Origin: Niallia taxi
Lineage (GTDB): Bacteria > Bacillota > Bacilli > Bacillales > Cytobacillaceae
Reading direction: 5' to 3'
Assembly: GCF_004005475.1 (NCBI RefSeq)
Contig: NZ_RZTZ01000003.1
Span: 186,001-250,000, forward strand
Length of the DNA: 64,000 bases
Part shown: positions 47,063 through 57,356 of the stretch, in pieces
How positions within the stretch are numbered: the first letter of the stretch is position 1
Layout of the letters: every line of letters starts with the position of its first letter
The notes under the pieces: model-generated
What the model saw: the letters and a program-made list of their open reading frames with translations, nothing else
Databases searched by the model: none
What the model was told of the DNA's origin: nothing
Position numbers and translations under genes: made by a program

Positions 47063-47989
47063 TCATGCATTCTCGTGTGAAATCACGTTAGCAAGCTTGT
47101 TCGTAAATTGCTGTGCAGCATTTACACCCATTCTTTTCAGACGGAAGTTCATCGCTGCAACCTCAATGATAACTGCCAAGTTTCGTCCAGGACGAACAGG
47201 AATCGTCAGCTTAGTCACATCTGTATCAATAATTTTCATTTTCTCTTCATCTAAGCCTAAGCGGTCATACTGCTTGTTTTGTTCCCACAGCTCAAGAGAC
47301 ATGATGATGGAGATTTTTTTATCACTTCTGACAGCACCAGCTCCAAACAATGTCATCACATTGATAATACCTAATCCGCGAATTTCCAACAGATGCTCAA
47401 TTAATTCAGGAGAGCGTCCGACAATTACTCCCTCGTCCTCTTGGCGAATCTCTACACAGTCATCTGCTACAAGACGATGTCCTCTTTTAACAAGCTCAAG
47501 TGCAGTCTCACTTTTACCAACACCGCTTTTTCCTGTGATAAGCACACCAACACCATAAATATCAACAAGCACGCCATGAACAGCAGTTGTCGGAGCTAGC
47601 TTGCGCTCAAGAAAGTTTGTCAGTCTGCTTGAGAATAAAGATGTCTTCTGTTTGGAACGCATAACAGGCACGGCATTTCTTTCAGCAGCTTCTATTAATT
47701 CTGCTGGTACCTCTTTACCTCTTGTGATGATAATTCCTGGCGTTATATCATTACAAAGCCTTGTCAGCCTTGTTTCCCGCTCCTCTTCACTTAGCTTCTC
47801 AGCAAATGTAAGCTCGGTTTTCCCAAGGAGCTGCACCCTTTCTGCAGGATAATAATCAAAATAACCTGCAAGCTCTAATCCAGGTCTAGATATATCACTT
47901 ACCGTAATCGGTCTATTAATTCCTTCTTCACCACTGATTAGTTCTAAATCAAACTCTTCCATTACTTCTTTTATTAATACCTTAGCCAA
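47063..47989 (-). CDS. hprK: HPr kinase/phosphorylase
   Basis: 308 residues. Bifunctional sensor that phosphorylates Ser46 of HPr and Crh with ATP or PPi and reverses this with phosphate. The catalytic His138 is in [11 protein letters not shown], the P-loop is GKSGVGKS (153-160), and the capture motif [10 protein letters not shown] follows. The start is TTG at 47989 with GGAGG seven bases upstream, giving the standard N-terminus. It underlies catabolite control, including the cre site at 16819. Confidence 0.97.
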   Translation of the reverse strand: MAKVLIKEVMEEFDLELISGEEGINRPITVSDISRPGLELAGYFDYYPAERVQLLGKTELTFAEKLSEEERETRLTRLCNDITPGIIITRGKEVPAELIEAAERNAVPVMRSKQKTSLFSSRLTNFLERKLAPTTAVHGVLVDIYGVGVLITGKSGVGKSETALELVKRGHRLVADDCVEIRQEDEGVIVGRSPELIEHLLEIRGLGIINVMTLFGAGAVRSDKKISIIMSLELWEQNKQYDRLGLDEEKMKIIDTDVTKLTIPVRPGRNLAVIIEVAAMNFRLKRMGVNAAQQFTNKLANVISHENA

Positions 47990-48130
47990 TGGGGTTCCTC
48001 CTTCAAAGGTTCAATGCTGCTTTAACTAAATAACTTTATCGCATCATCTTATTTTAGCATTATTCCATAAATTTATGCTAGATTCTGACTACGTTAATTG
48101 ACGTTTTTCGGATAGCTTTTTTCTAGGAAA

Positions 48131-48163
48131 AGAAAAAAGGCCGACACAAATGCGTCGCCTTTT
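48131..48163 (-). terminator. Terminator of the yvl operon
   Basis: AAAAGG-C-CGAC pairs with GTCG-CCTTTT (one bulge) around an 8-base loop, with TTTTTTC on the minus strand. Confidence 0.75.
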
Positions 48164-48190
48164 CCACATGCTAAAACCATCTTAACAAAT

Positions 48191-48544
48191 CTACTTTTCA
48201 CTTTTCAGCATTGTATTCTGAATAATGATATTAAAGAGAGAAAGCAGGACACTTGCAAGCATGCTCATGCCAAAGCTTGAAATCTCAAAGCTGTCTCCCA
48301 TTAAGTGATCTGTTAAAGAAAGGGTAATTGCATTGATTACAAATAAAAACAAACCTAAGGATAGTATTGTTACAGGGAGTGTCAAAAGAATCAAGATAGG
48401 CTTAACAACAATATTTAGCAAGGACAAAATAACACTTGCTCCAATTGCTGCTCCTATACCAGAAAGGTAAAACGAATCTTTAAACAACCCTGCCAACGCA
48501 ATGAAAAACACTGCATTTATAACAATACCTAATAACCACTTCAT
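48191..48544 (-). CDS. yvlD: Four-helix membrane protein YvlD
   Basis: 117 residues with four hydrophobic segments (about 2-20, 27-48, 55-76 and 90-112), the pattern of the phage-holin-like superfamily IV. It is the third gene of yvlB-yvlC-yvlD behind a SigW-like promoter. Its biochemical role is unknown; an envelope-stress function is suggested by the operon. Confidence 0.9.
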   Translation of the reverse strand: MKWLLGIVINAVFFIALAGLFKDSFYLSGIGAAIGASVILSLLNIVVKPILILLTLPVTILSLGLFLFVINAITLSLTDHLMGDSFEISSFGMSMLASVLLSLFNIIIQNTMLKSEK

Positions 48545-48550
48545 ATTTTC

Positions 48551-48736
48551 CTACACCTCATTTGGAAGAACAAACGTCAATAATAAGTAAATTAACACTA
48601 GCGAAAACCCAGTCGGAATTAATGCCAGGACGAAAATTACTCTTAATAGATTTGCATTAACATTGATACTTTCTGCAAGTCCACCGATAACTCCTGCTAA
48701 CTTCCGATTATTTGTTGAGCGCACTAATTTCTTCAT
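48551..48736 (-). CDS. yvlC: PspC-domain membrane protein YvlC
   Basis: 61 residues, almost entirely a PspC domain: basic N-terminus KKLVRSTNNRKLAGVIGGLAE, then NANLLRVIFVLALIPTGFSLVLIYLLLTFVLP as the membrane segment. PspC proteins take part in phage-shock-like envelope responses. It lies 6 bases from yvlD and 18 from yvlB. Confidence 0.93.
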   Translation of the reverse strand: MKKLVRSTNNRKLAGVIGGLAESINVNANLLRVIFVLALIPTGFSLVLIYLLLTFVLPNEV

Positions 48737-48754
48737 ATTGTCCCCTTTCGAAGA

Positions 48755-49864
48755 TTACTGCTGCTCCCGCTTTTTAATTTTGATGGATCCAGTTTTTGTA
48801 TTTGCTTCAATTTTGGTTCGTTTATCTAATGATTGAATGGACTGGAACTGCATCACCTTTTGGAGCACATCATTTTTTTCCTCTATTATTTGTATACCCT
48901 CCAGTTCAACATTAAATCCACCAAAATTAGTCTTTAAATTCCCAGTAACAGCAATCTGATCTGGAACTTGAACCTCAATACTTCCAGTTGTGCCGTTTAA
49001 CTCAAGCACGTCAATATCTTCTGAATGATTGATGCAAAGGATATTGCCATTAAATGATTGCAGGTCGACCTTTTGGAAGAAACCTTCTGCCTTGATTGCA
49101 CCATTTAATGTTTCTCCATCAAGCTTTTCAATCACACTGTTTTCAATGACAATACTGCCGTTTGCCGCATCTGCCTCCAGCTTTTCGCTTTGGCCGGCAT
49201 TTATGGTAATTTTTCCGTTTGCTGTTTTCGCATAAAGCTGATCTGCCAGTAAATCGTATGTTTTAATGGAGCCCGTAAATAATCTAACCTTCGCTATATG
49301 ATAAGCGTTTTTCGGAATATAAAACTTTGTCTGTAATTTCATCCACTTATGATTCACTTTAAGCTCTAAGATATCTTCCTTCGCCTTTACTTGCACTTCC
49401 TTCAAGAACAGTTCCTTTGCCTGTTCAGTCGAATCCACTCTGTATATCTTCGCCTTGCACTCAATGCGAATTTCATCTTGGTCCCAAGGAATAAGCTCTA
49501 CTTCACCGTTTGGTATATCAACATCTATGTTTTTTGGAAATACCTCTGTAAATTGAAAAATATGAGATACTTCTTCATGTCTTGTAATATTTAACTGATC
49601 GAAGTCTACTTCCTTTACTTTTTTGACTGCATTATCTACAAAGTCGAACAATTTCTCTTTCGCCGATTGAAATTTAAAAGCTGATTGCTGATATGGATCT
49701 TTCTTCTTTTCTTGAAAAACAGAATCGTCAGCAAGAGTCTCTTCACTGTTAAGTTTTTTAGCTAAATCCGCTTCATCTGCCTTTTCGATTAAAGACAGAG
49801 CCTCTTCTATCGTAAGCTTCCCTTCTTCCAACAGTTGCAAAATTCTTCTTTTTTCATCAGCCAT
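48755..49864 (-). CDS. yvlB: LiaX-like protein YvlB with DUF4097 beta-helix
   Basis: 369 residues. The N-terminal SHOCT-like segment ([22 protein letters not shown], 7-28) is followed by a linker and, from about 105 on, a repeating beta structure of the DUF4097 type with many short N-G and T-G turns (TANGKITINAG, AANGSIVIENS, TLNGAIKAEG, SFNGNILCIN). The architecture resembles LiaX, an envelope-stress sensor. First gene of the yvl operon, with a GGGGAGG ribosome site. Confidence 0.9.
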   Translation of the reverse strand: MADEKRRILQLLEEGKLTIEEALSLIEKADEADLAKKLNSEETLADDSVFQEKKKDPYQQSAFKFQSAKEKLFDFVDNAVKKVKEVDFDQLNITRHEEVSHIFQFTEVFPKNIDVDIPNGEVELIPWDQDEIRIECKAKIYRVDSTEQAKELFLKEVQVKAKEDILELKVNHKWMKLQTKFYIPKNAYHIAKVRLFTGSIKTYDLLADQLYAKTANGKITINAGQSEKLEADAANGSIVIENSVIEKLDGETLNGAIKAEGFFQKVDLQSFNGNILCINHSEDIDVLELNGTTGSIEVQVPDQIAVTGNLKTNFGGFNVELEGIQIIEEKNDVLQKVMQFQSIQSLDKRTKIEANTKTGSIKIKKREQQ

Positions 49865-50031
49865 TCTAAATGCCTCCCCATATACTTGTTATATATTTCC
49901 CTGCTTAAGTAAAACTTTAAGCTTTGAGCATAATACTTGCCGCATCTTTTCTTTATGTCCATTCTTCACCTGTCGCTTACTAAAAATACAGTGATAAGCA
50001 GGATTTTTTACTTGCTTCCCTTTCCTATTAC

Positions 50032-50058
50032 TACGAATGAAACAATCTTAAAGTTTCA
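50032..50058 (-). promoter_or_regulatory. SigW-type (ECF) promoter of yvlBCD
   Basis: On the minus strand TGAAAC, 17 bases, CGTA, matching the SigW consensus. It lies about 168 bases before yvlB; the leader contains no gene I can support. B. subtilis yvl genes are also SigW targets. Confidence 0.75.
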
Positions 50059-50152
50059 TCTAAGCTGGGAATAAAACATTTCTTTCTATCGTATGAGCAG
50101 TGTTAAGGATTAAGAATAATGTCCACAAGCAAATGCCTGTGGTGATTTATAC

Positions 50153-50187
50153 AAAAAACCGGCTTAGAGAGTAAACTCTAAAGCCGG
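50153..50187 (-). terminator. Terminator of uvrA
   Basis: CCGGCTTAGAG pairs with CTCTAAAGCCGG (one bulge) around 6 bases, with six T on the minus strand. Confidence 0.9.
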
Positions 50188-50201
50188 CTGTAGAGAAAAG
50201 C

Positions 50202-53078
50202 TTATCCTGTTGTTATTTCTTCCGCTTCTTTGATGCTTTTCTTCATACGCAAACGGTCTCTTTCAAGGATGGGCTTTAAATACTTACCAGTATACGAACC
50301 TTTCAGTTCAGCAACTTCTTCAGGTGTGCCGCTTCCTAAAATAGTTCCGCCCTTGTCTCCTCCTTCAGGACCAAGGTCAATAATAAAGTCAGTTGCCTTA
50401 ATTACATCCAGATTATGTTCAATAACAAGGACAGTTTCTCCATTATCTACAAGACGCTGCAAAACAACTAGCAGTCTCGAAATGTCATCAACATGCAGCC
50501 CTGTCGTCGGTTCATCTAAAATATAAAAGGTTTTTCCTGTTGATCTTTTATGAAGCTCAGAAGCAAGCTTGACCCTTTGTGCTTCACCGCCAGACAGGGT
50601 TGTCGCCGGCTGGCCAAGTTTAATATATCCAAGACCAACATCTACTATTGTTTGCAGCTTACGGTGTATTTTCGGGATATTTTCAAAGAAGGATACTGCA
50701 TCCTCCACAGTCATATCAAGTACATCTGAGATATTTTTTCCTTTGTATTGCACTTCGAGTGTTTCTCTGTTATATCGTTTCCCATGACAAACCTCACATG
50801 GAACATAAACATCCGGCAGGAAGTGCATTTCAATTTTGATAATACCGTCACCGCGGCAAGCTTCACATCTTCCGCCTTTCACATTAAAGCTGAACCTGCC
50901 TTTTTTATAGCCTCGCACCTTTGCTTCATTCGTTGTGGAATAAACGTCACGAATATCATCAAACACACCAGTATATGTGGCCGGATTTGATCTTGGCGTA
51001 CGGCCAATAGGCGATTGGTCAATATCAATGACCTTTTCAAGCTGCTCGATCCCTTTGATTTCCTTATGCTCTCCTGGCTTTGCTTTCGCTCTGTTGAGCT
51101 TCTGAGCAAGGCTTTTATGAAGTATCTCATTTACCAAGGTGCTTTTCCCTGAACCAGATACTCCAGTTACTGCTGTAAACACACCTAACGGAATTTTGAC
51201 ATCGACATTTTTGAGATTATTTTCGTTCGCCCCAATAATCTCTATTTCTCTGCCATCACTTTTTCTTCTTTCTAACGGCAATGGAATAAACTTCTTGCCT
51301 GACAAATATTGACCCGTAATAGAATTATCATCCGCCATTACTTCCTGCGGTGTTCCTGTCGATATGATTTGGCCGCCATGCACACCAGCACCTGGTCCCA
51401 CATCAATAAGATAATCTGCTTCCATCATGGTATCTTCATCATGTTCTACAACAATTAACGTGTTCCCGATATCCCGCATATGCTTCAATGTATCAATCAG
51501 CTTGTCATTATCCCTTTGATGCAGCCCAATGGAGGGCTCATCCAATATATAAAGGACACCAGTTAATCTTGAACCTATTTGGGTTGCGAGCCTAATTCGC
51601 TGTGCTTCTCCGCCTGACAACGTCCCTGCAGCTCTGCTCAGCGTTAAATAATCCAAGCCAACATTATTAAGGAACCCAAGTCGTTCTGAAATTTCACGAA
51701 GAATAAGATTGGCAATTTGCTGTTCCTTTTGAGTTAACGTTAGGTTTTCAAAGAATTTTTTCCCTTCGATGACCGATTTCTCTGTCACTTGGCCGATATG
51801 CAAGCCGTTTACAAACACAGCTTGAGCTTCCTTCTTTAAGCGATAGCCTTTGCATGTCGGGCAATCCTGTTGAGCCATATATTTTTCCATCTGTTCACGA
51901 ATGAAGTCAGAGCTCGTTTCTTTATATCTTCTCTCCACATTGCGAACAACACCCTCAAACTGGATATCATTTTCCCTTACTTGTCCAAAATCATTTTCAT
52001 ACCGGAAATGGATTTTTTCCTTTCCAGACCCGTAAAGAATTTTATCAAGCATATTTTTCGGAATATCCTTAACAGGTATATTCATGTCAATGCCATAATG
52101 GTTGCAGACACTTTCCAAAAGCTGCGGATAGTATTGGGAGCTGATTGATTCCCATGGCGCAATCGCATTTTCCTTTAATGTCAAATTAGGATTAGGAATG
52201 ACAAGCTCGATATCCACCTCAAGCCTTGTTCCAAGTCCGTCACATTCAGGACATGCGCCAAATGGGCTGTTGAAGGAAAATAATCTTGGCTCTAATTCTC
52301 CAATAGAAAAACCGCAAATCGGGCAGGCATGATGTTCACTGAATAACAGCTCTTCTTCCCCGATCACGTCAATGATTACTTTTCCGCCGCCAAATTGCAG
52401 GGCTGACTCCAGTGAATCTGCAAGACGCTGAGAAATTCCTTCCTTGACAACAAGCCGGTCAATAACTACTTCAATACTGTGTTTCTTATTTTTCTCCAGC
52501 TCAATATCATCACTCAGCTCATGCATTTCTCCGTCAATTCTGACACGCACGTATCCTTGCTTCTTAATATCCTCGAGCACTTTCACATGTGCTCCTTTTC
52601 TGCCGGAAATAACAGGAGCAAGCACCTGAATTTTCGTTCTTTCCGGGTATTCCAATATCCGGTCAACCATCTGTTCAATCGTTTGGGACGTGATTTCAAC
52701 ACCATGCTCTGGACATACTGGTCTGCCGATTCTTGCATACAATAACCGCAAATAATCGTAAATTTCCGTAACTGTTCCTACAGTGGATCTTGGATTGCGA
52801 CTTGTCGTTTTTTGATCAATTGAAATAGCAGGAGAAAGCCCCTCGATCGAGTCAACATCCGGCTTATCCATCTGGCCGAGGAATTGGCGGGCATATGCTG
52901 ATAATGACTCCACATAGCGCCTTTGTCCCTCTGCATAAATGGTGTCAAAGGCCAGAGAGGATTTCCCTGAGCCTGACAGTCCAGTTATCACGACAAGCTT
53001 ATCCCTTGGTATTGTGATATCAATATTTTTAAGATTATGTGCTCTTGCACCTTTTACAATCAATTTATCCTTTGCCAT
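50202..53078 (-). CDS. uvrA: Excinuclease ABC subunit A
   Basis: Damage-recognition ATPase of nucleotide excision repair, 958 residues. Two ABC modules: Walker [15 protein letters not shown] near residue 34 and [14 protein letters not shown] near 640, with signatures [12 protein letters not shown] and [12 protein letters not shown]. Zinc sites are in CPICGFS...CPECDG and CEACRGDG...CEVCHG. Only 8 bases separate it from uvrB. Confidence 0.98.
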   Translation of the reverse strand: MAKDKLIVKGARAHNLKNIDITIPRDKLVVITGLSGSGKSSLAFDTIYAEGQRRYVESLSAYARQFLGQMDKPDVDSIEGLSPAISIDQKTTSRNPRSTVGTVTEIYDYLRLLYARIGRPVCPEHGVEITSQTIEQMVDRILEYPERTKIQVLAPVISGRKGAHVKVLEDIKKQGYVRVRIDGEMHELSDDIELEKNKKHSIEVVIDRLVVKEGISQRLADSLESALQFGGGKVIIDVIGEEELLFSEHHACPICGFSIGELEPRLFSFNSPFGACPECDGLGTRLEVDIELVIPNPNLTLKENAIAPWESISSQYYPQLLESVCNHYGIDMNIPVKDIPKNMLDKILYGSGKEKIHFRYENDFGQVRENDIQFEGVVRNVERRYKETSSDFIREQMEKYMAQQDCPTCKGYRLKKEAQAVFVNGLHIGQVTEKSVIEGKKFFENLTLTQKEQQIANLILREISERLGFLNNVGLDYLTLSRAAGTLSGGEAQRIRLATQIGSRLTGVLYILDEPSIGLHQRDNDKLIDTLKHMRDIGNTLIVVEHDEDTMMEADYLIDVGPGAGVHGGQIISTGTPQEVMADDNSITGQYLSGKKFIPLPLERRKSDGREIEIIGANENNLKNVDVKIPLGVFTAVTGVSGSGKSTLVNEILHKSLAQKLNRAKAKPGEHKEIKGIEQLEKVIDIDQSPIGRTPRSNPATYTGVFDDIRDVYSTTNEAKVRGYKKGRFSFNVKGGRCEACRGDGIIKIEMHFLPDVYVPCEVCHGKRYNRETLEVQYKGKNISDVLDMTVEDAVSFFENIPKIHRKLQTIVDVGLGYIKLGQPATTLSGGEAQRVKLASELHKRSTGKTFYILDEPTTGLHVDDISRLLVVLQRLVDNGETVLVIEHNLDVIKATDFIIDLGPEGGDKGGTILGSGTPEEVAELKGSYTGKYLKPILERDRLRMKKSIKEAEEITTG

Positions 53079-53086
53079 TTAAGCCT

Positions 53087-55066
53087 TCACCCCTCTGCCT
53101 TAAGCTCAAGAAGCAAATCGCGAAGCTCTGCAGCCCTTTCGAAATTGAGGGCTTTTGCCGCTTCCTTCATTTCTGCTTCCATTTGTGCAATCATTGCTTC
53201 TTTGTCTTTTTTCGTTAACTTTTCCAGCTTGGCAGATGCAGAATACTCTTCTGGTTCCTCTGCAGCCTGTGTTGCTCTGATTGAATCTCTGATGCCTTTT
53301 TGGATGGTTTGCGGTGTGATGCCGTGCTTCTCATTGTATTCCTCTTGGATAGCTCGGCGACGCTTCGTTTCATTTATCGCTATCTCCATGGAGTTTGTCA
53401 TCTTATCTGCGTACATAATGACATGCCCATTTGAGTTTCTTGCCGCACGCCCGATTGTTTGAATCAGCGAACGCTCAGAACGAAGGAAGCCCTCTTTGTC
53501 TGCATCCAAAATAGTCACAAGGGATACCTCCGGAATATCAAGCCCTTCCCGCAACAGATTAATACCTACAAGTACATCATATTTGCCTAAACGGAGCTCA
53601 CGGATAATTTCGATCCGCTCCAATGTCTTCACTTCAGAATGGAGATATTGAACCTTAATACCGATTTCCTTCAGATAATCCGTCAGGTCCTCAGACATTT
53701 TTTTCGTTAAGGTAGTAACCAATATCCTTTCATTCTTCTTAATACGCTCTTGAATTTCACCGATTAAATCATCTATCTGACCTTCTATCGGACGGATATC
53801 TATCGTTGGATCAAGCAATCCTGTCGGTCTGATAATCTGTTCGATCATTTCCGGAGTATGCTCAATTTCATACGGACCAGGTGTTGCCGAAACACAAATC
53901 ATCTGATTAATATGCTCCTCGAATTCACCGAATGTTAATGGCCTGTTGTCCAATGCAGACGGCAAGCGGAAGCCATGGTCAACAAGCACCCCTTTACGCG
54001 CTTGGTCTCCATTGTACATTCCCCTTACTTGAGGCAATGTAACATGGGACTCGTCAATGACAAGCAGGAAGTCCTTTGGAAAGAAGTCCAATAATGTATA
54101 TGGTGTGGAGCCTGGCGGCCTTAATGTCAAATGGCGGGAGTAGTTTTCAATTCCCGAACAAAAGCCCATTTCCCTCATCATTTCCAAATCATATCGGCAG
54201 CGCTGTTCAAGGCGCTGAGCCTCTAACAGCTTATTGTCCTCTCTTAGCTTTTCAAGCCGTTCGTCCAGCTCTTTTTCGATATTCTCTATTGCTATTTTCA
54301 TTTTTTCTTCTCGTGTAACGAAGTGGGATGCCGGGAATATGGAAACATGATTCCTTTCTCCATAAATCTCTCCTGTCAATGCATCTACTTCACGAATGCG
54401 GTCGATTTCATCTCCAAAAAACTCTACTCTAATGCAGCGCTCGTCACGGGATGCCGGAAAGATCTCGACGACATCTCCTCTTACGCGGAATGTTCCCCGC
54501 TTAAAATCAATATCATTACGGTCATACTGAACATCCACAAGCCTGCGAAGAAGCTGGTTGCGTTCAATCTCCATACCTGTTCTTAACGAAACAACCATTT
54601 CCTTGTACTCTTCAGGAGAACCTAAGCCATAAATACAGGAAACGCTGGCAATGATGATAACATCCTCCCTCTCAAACAGCGAGGCTGTTGCCGAGTGACG
54701 GAGCTTATCTATCTCATCATTGATACTTGCATCCTTTTCTATGAAGGTATCTGTGCTTGGCACATATGCTTCTGGCTGATAATAATCATAATAGCTGACA
54801 AAATACTCCACAGCATTATTCGGGAAAAACTCCTTAAATTCACTGTAAAGCTGACCTGCTAATGTTTTGTTATGCGCAATAATTAATGTCGGTTTTTTCA
54901 CCTCTTTGATGACATTGCTGACAGTAAATGTTTTCCCTGTCCCTGTAGCACCAAGGAGCGTTTGGATTTTCTTGCCTGAATTTATTCCAGAAACGAGCTC
55001 TTTAATTGCTGCGGGCTGGTCCCCTTGAGGGGAATATTTAGAAACTAATTCGAATTCTTGGCTCAC
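53087..55066 (-). CDS. uvrB: Excinuclease ABC subunit B
   Basis: Helicase-like subunit of 659 residues that verifies damage and positions UvrC. Walker A GATGTGKT (39-46), the beta-hairpin [21 protein letters not shown], helicase motifs through [20 protein letters not shown], and the C-terminal UVR domain [22 protein letters not shown]. The start is GTG at 55066 with AGGAGG upstream. Confidence 0.98.
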   Translation of the reverse strand: MSQEFELVSKYSPQGDQPAAIKELVSGINSGKKIQTLLGATGTGKTFTVSNVIKEVKKPTLIIAHNKTLAGQLYSEFKEFFPNNAVEYFVSYYDYYQPEAYVPSTDTFIEKDASINDEIDKLRHSATASLFEREDVIIIASVSCIYGLGSPEEYKEMVVSLRTGMEIERNQLLRRLVDVQYDRNDIDFKRGTFRVRGDVVEIFPASRDERCIRVEFFGDEIDRIREVDALTGEIYGERNHVSIFPASHFVTREEKMKIAIENIEKELDERLEKLREDNKLLEAQRLEQRCRYDLEMMREMGFCSGIENYSRHLTLRPPGSTPYTLLDFFPKDFLLVIDESHVTLPQVRGMYNGDQARKGVLVDHGFRLPSALDNRPLTFGEFEEHINQMICVSATPGPYEIEHTPEMIEQIIRPTGLLDPTIDIRPIEGQIDDLIGEIQERIKKNERILVTTLTKKMSEDLTDYLKEIGIKVQYLHSEVKTLERIEIIRELRLGKYDVLVGINLLREGLDIPEVSLVTILDADKEGFLRSERSLIQTIGRAARNSNGHVIMYADKMTNSMEIAINETKRRRAIQEEYNEKHGITPQTIQKGIRDSIRATQAAEEPEEYSASAKLEKLTKKDKEAMIAQMEAEMKEAAKALNFERAAELRDLLLELKAEG

Positions 55067-55336
55067 TGTAATCCTCCTGTTTCATTTATCTGTAAGGTAA
55101 GTATCTTAAGGTTCACCAGTTTAAAAATTGTAGCTTATATGTAAATGTTAAGGAAACATTCTATAAACGCACACCGTTTTTCCTAATTGAAATGTAAGAA
55201 ATTGATATATCACCATTCTACCACAAACTGCCCTATTCAAACCAACAATATGCGAACGAATATTCCCCTTTTTGTTTTTTTCTTCTTCCTTTATTATGAT
55301 GGCTTTCCAAACTTGTATGCTCTTCTGAAAAAAAGA

Positions 55337-55404
55337 ATGGCCTTCCTAACAGATGATTTCTCCACAAAGGATAATATCACCTGGCAGGAAGGCCATTTTT
55401 TTTC
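55337..55404. terminator. Terminator between csbA and uvrB
   Basis: ATGGCCTTCC pairs with GGAAGGCCAT around a 40-base loop. Eight T follow on the plus strand and TTCTTTTTTT lies on the minus side. It separates csbA from uvrBA. The 270 bases from here to uvrB hold nothing else I can support. Confidence 0.75.
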
Positions 55405-55409
55405 TATCT

Positions 55410-55640
55410 TTATTCAGCTGGTTTAGCCGCGCGTTTTATTAACCTATGGCTAAGCCAAAATCCCGCTGTGAGGGAGAATGAATCAATTACAATCAGCAAA
55501 AGAGAATTCGTATAGCCCTTATACGCAGAGGCAGCGATCAGTGCAACAGTCAGCACTAAGGCAAGTACACGGTTGTACGCTACCCTTGTAAAAAGCAATA
55601 CTAATAATCCAGGAAAAATGAGTGCTGCTAAATAGATCAT
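55410..55640 (-). CDS. csbA: Membrane protein CsbA (DUF2198)
   Basis: Small protein of 76 residues with three hydrophobic segments (about 2-19, 24-41 and 47-66): IYLAALIFPGLLVLLFTRVAYN, LALVLTVALIAASAYKGYTNS and LLLIVIDSFSLTAGFWLSHRL. In B. subtilis csbA is controlled by SigB and lies upstream of uvrB, as here. ATG at 55640 gives the family N-terminus, although GAGG is 14 bases away; GTG at 55655 is the alternative. Confidence 0.85.
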   Translation of the reverse strand: MIYLAALIFPGLLVLLFTRVAYNRVLALVLTVALIAASAYKGYTNSLLLIVIDSFSLTAGFWLSHRLIKRAAKPAE

Positions 55641-55678
55641 TTTATAATGATACACCTCTTTTTTTGCTTGAGCGTTAA

Positions 55679-56533
55679 TTATCCTTCATTAACCGTAATA
55701 CCCAGTCTTGACAATGCACTGGCGAGGTTGTTGAAAATGGGAATTTTACTAAAGTCTACACCTAGCTGGATTGCCGTCTGTGCCACTTCTGGACGCAAGC
55801 CGGATAGATAAGCACTAACCCCAATAAGGTTCAATGCATGGATAACATGAAAGATTTGCTGTGCTACCATTGTATCAATTATCGGTACTCCCGATAAGTC
55901 AATAAATAGCTTTTCCATATTGTTATTATTACATTGCTTCAGTGTAGTTTCCATAATAATATTTGCTCTTTGTGTATCAATATCGCCAATTAATGGAAGC
56001 ACCCCTATTCCCTTCGTAATTGGAATAACAGGGCTGCTTAATTCATAAATTGTCTCTTGCTGTGCGGAAAGCTGATGATGCTTAAACTTATCATAGTATT
56101 CAATAAAAATATTCGTAAAAATATCAAATGCATAGTTTGCTAGACGCAGCCAATTGAACATATTACTAACTGTCAAATGCTCGCCAGATTCCTCAGCAAA
56201 TTTTTGAATATACTTAAACAAGATTGATTTAACACAAGTAAGCTGCTCTATTGATTCCAAAATCGGCACAAGGTCTTGTGATCTTTGTTTTGCAACCTTT
56301 ACAGCCCATTCAGCAATGCTTGTTCGATAGACGTCCTCCTCTGAATTAAAGACATGAAGAACGTTTTTCACCAATGTTTGATAGCTGCTAATCAGCTCTT
56401 CTCTAATTGGCTGTCCCTCTTCAATTTTGTAAAAAACAGAATCGCTTGCGCTTAATGTTTTAATCCATTCCTCTGCCATAAATTCTATATGTTCATTTAA
56501 ATAGATGTATAGTTTTTGTTTGCAATCTGACAC
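55679..56533 (-). CDS. RsbR-type stressosome protein (STAS domain)
   Basis: 284 residues. The N-terminal ~150 resemble the globin-like sensor of RsbR paralogues; residues 160-275 are a STAS domain (IPITKGIGVLPLIGDIDTQRANIIME, LFIDLSGVPIIDTMVAQQIFHVI). The Thr in IDTMVA fits the first RsbT phosphosite; at the second position the protein has Ser (AYLSGLRPEVAQT) where RsbRA has Thr. The start is GTG at 56533 after GGAGGGG. No rsbS, rsbT or rsbU lies nearby, so it would join stressosomes encoded elsewhere. It is 38 bases upstream of csbA. Confidence 0.85.
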   Translation of the reverse strand: MSDCKQKLYIYLNEHIEFMAEEWIKTLSASDSVFYKIEEGQPIREELISSYQTLVKNVLHVFNSEEDVYRTSIAEWAVKVAKQRSQDLVPILESIEQLTCVKSILFKYIQKFAEESGEHLTVSNMFNWLRLANYAFDIFTNIFIEYYDKFKHHQLSAQQETIYELSSPVIPITKGIGVLPLIGDIDTQRANIIMETTLKQCNNNNMEKLFIDLSGVPIIDTMVAQQIFHVIHALNLIGVSAYLSGLRPEVAQTAIQLGVDFSKIPIFNNLASALSRLGITVNEG

Positions 56534-56674
56534 GTAATTCCCCTCCTGAAAGTTTGCGACGGTCCAATCTTTAAAATTGCGAGTTTTTATCTTTTAATCA
56601 CTATCTAGAAGGATATCTCCATAGTAATTGTACTATAAAAAGCCCGCATCTTAACAGAAAAGGAGCTTGTCCGA

Positions 56675-56770
56675 ATGAATCAAATGCATTTTACAGCTGT
56701 TGACCAAACTTTAAGAAAGGAATTACCTCATTTGCAGTTTGCAGCATTTAATTTTTTATATAGGTCTTAG
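56675..56770 (+). CDS. Possible 31-residue peptide
   Basis: AAAAGGAG stands nine bases before an ATG that opens 31 codons (MNQMHFTAVDQTLRKELPHL...) ending in TAG. Nothing similar is known to me. It is convergent with the gene ending at 56777 and has no clear promoter. Composition is compatible with chance. Confidence 0.25.
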   Translation: MNQMHFTAVDQTLRKELPHLQFAAFNFLYRS

Positions 56771-56776
56771 AAATAC

Positions 56777-57067
56777 TTAGTTTTTTATAAGCCCTGTGGC
56801 AATAACTTGAAAAAGCGGCTTCACAGAAGAAGATCTTTTTTTAGCATTGCTCAACATGACAATAATTTCATTCAATTCTTGCGGAGAAAGTTCTTCTATT
56901 ATCCAATCTGCCAACTCCTGATGGCTTATAGATATGTTCTGAAAAGGAATTTTGATTGTCCGACATTGCATAAGCTCTTTTCTGAGTATATTCATATGAT
57001 ATTCATATTTTGATAACCCATTTTGTTCAACTTGATTAACCCTCTGTGTACGATCCTCTTTATACAT
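56777..57067 (-). CDS. Hypothetical protein, 96 residues
   Basis: I do not recognise this protein. It is soluble, mostly helical and charged, with a central segment SHQELADWIIEELSPQELNEIIVMLSNAKK that looks like two helices joined by a Ser-Pro turn. GTGAGG lies upstream of the ATG at 57067. It is alone between the RsbR-like gene and the divergent HD-GYP gene. Confidence 0.6.
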   Translation of the reverse strand: MYKEDRTQRVNQVEQNGLSKYEYHMNILRKELMQCRTIKIPFQNISISHQELADWIIEELSPQELNEIIVMLSNAKKRSSSVKPLFQVIATGLIKN

Positions 57068-57356
57068 AGTTGCACCTCACTTTGGTTACATACAATTGTA
57101 GACATTTTAGTTTCAGTAACTTCTTTATTTAAGTGTAAATATATCTACTTGATAAGTAGAGGTCAATCATGAAAGGCAGTATCCTCCTTATATGGAAGGA
57201 AATTAGGAATAATGTCGTATGCCGCCTAGGGATATAGTCTATTCCGCTCCAAATTAATATAAGGTAGAATTTACTATATATTTTACATATTACTTTTACC
57301 CTGTTTCTACGTTCATACACTCCAATGCTTCATGATTTCTAGGAGGAGGAATCAAT

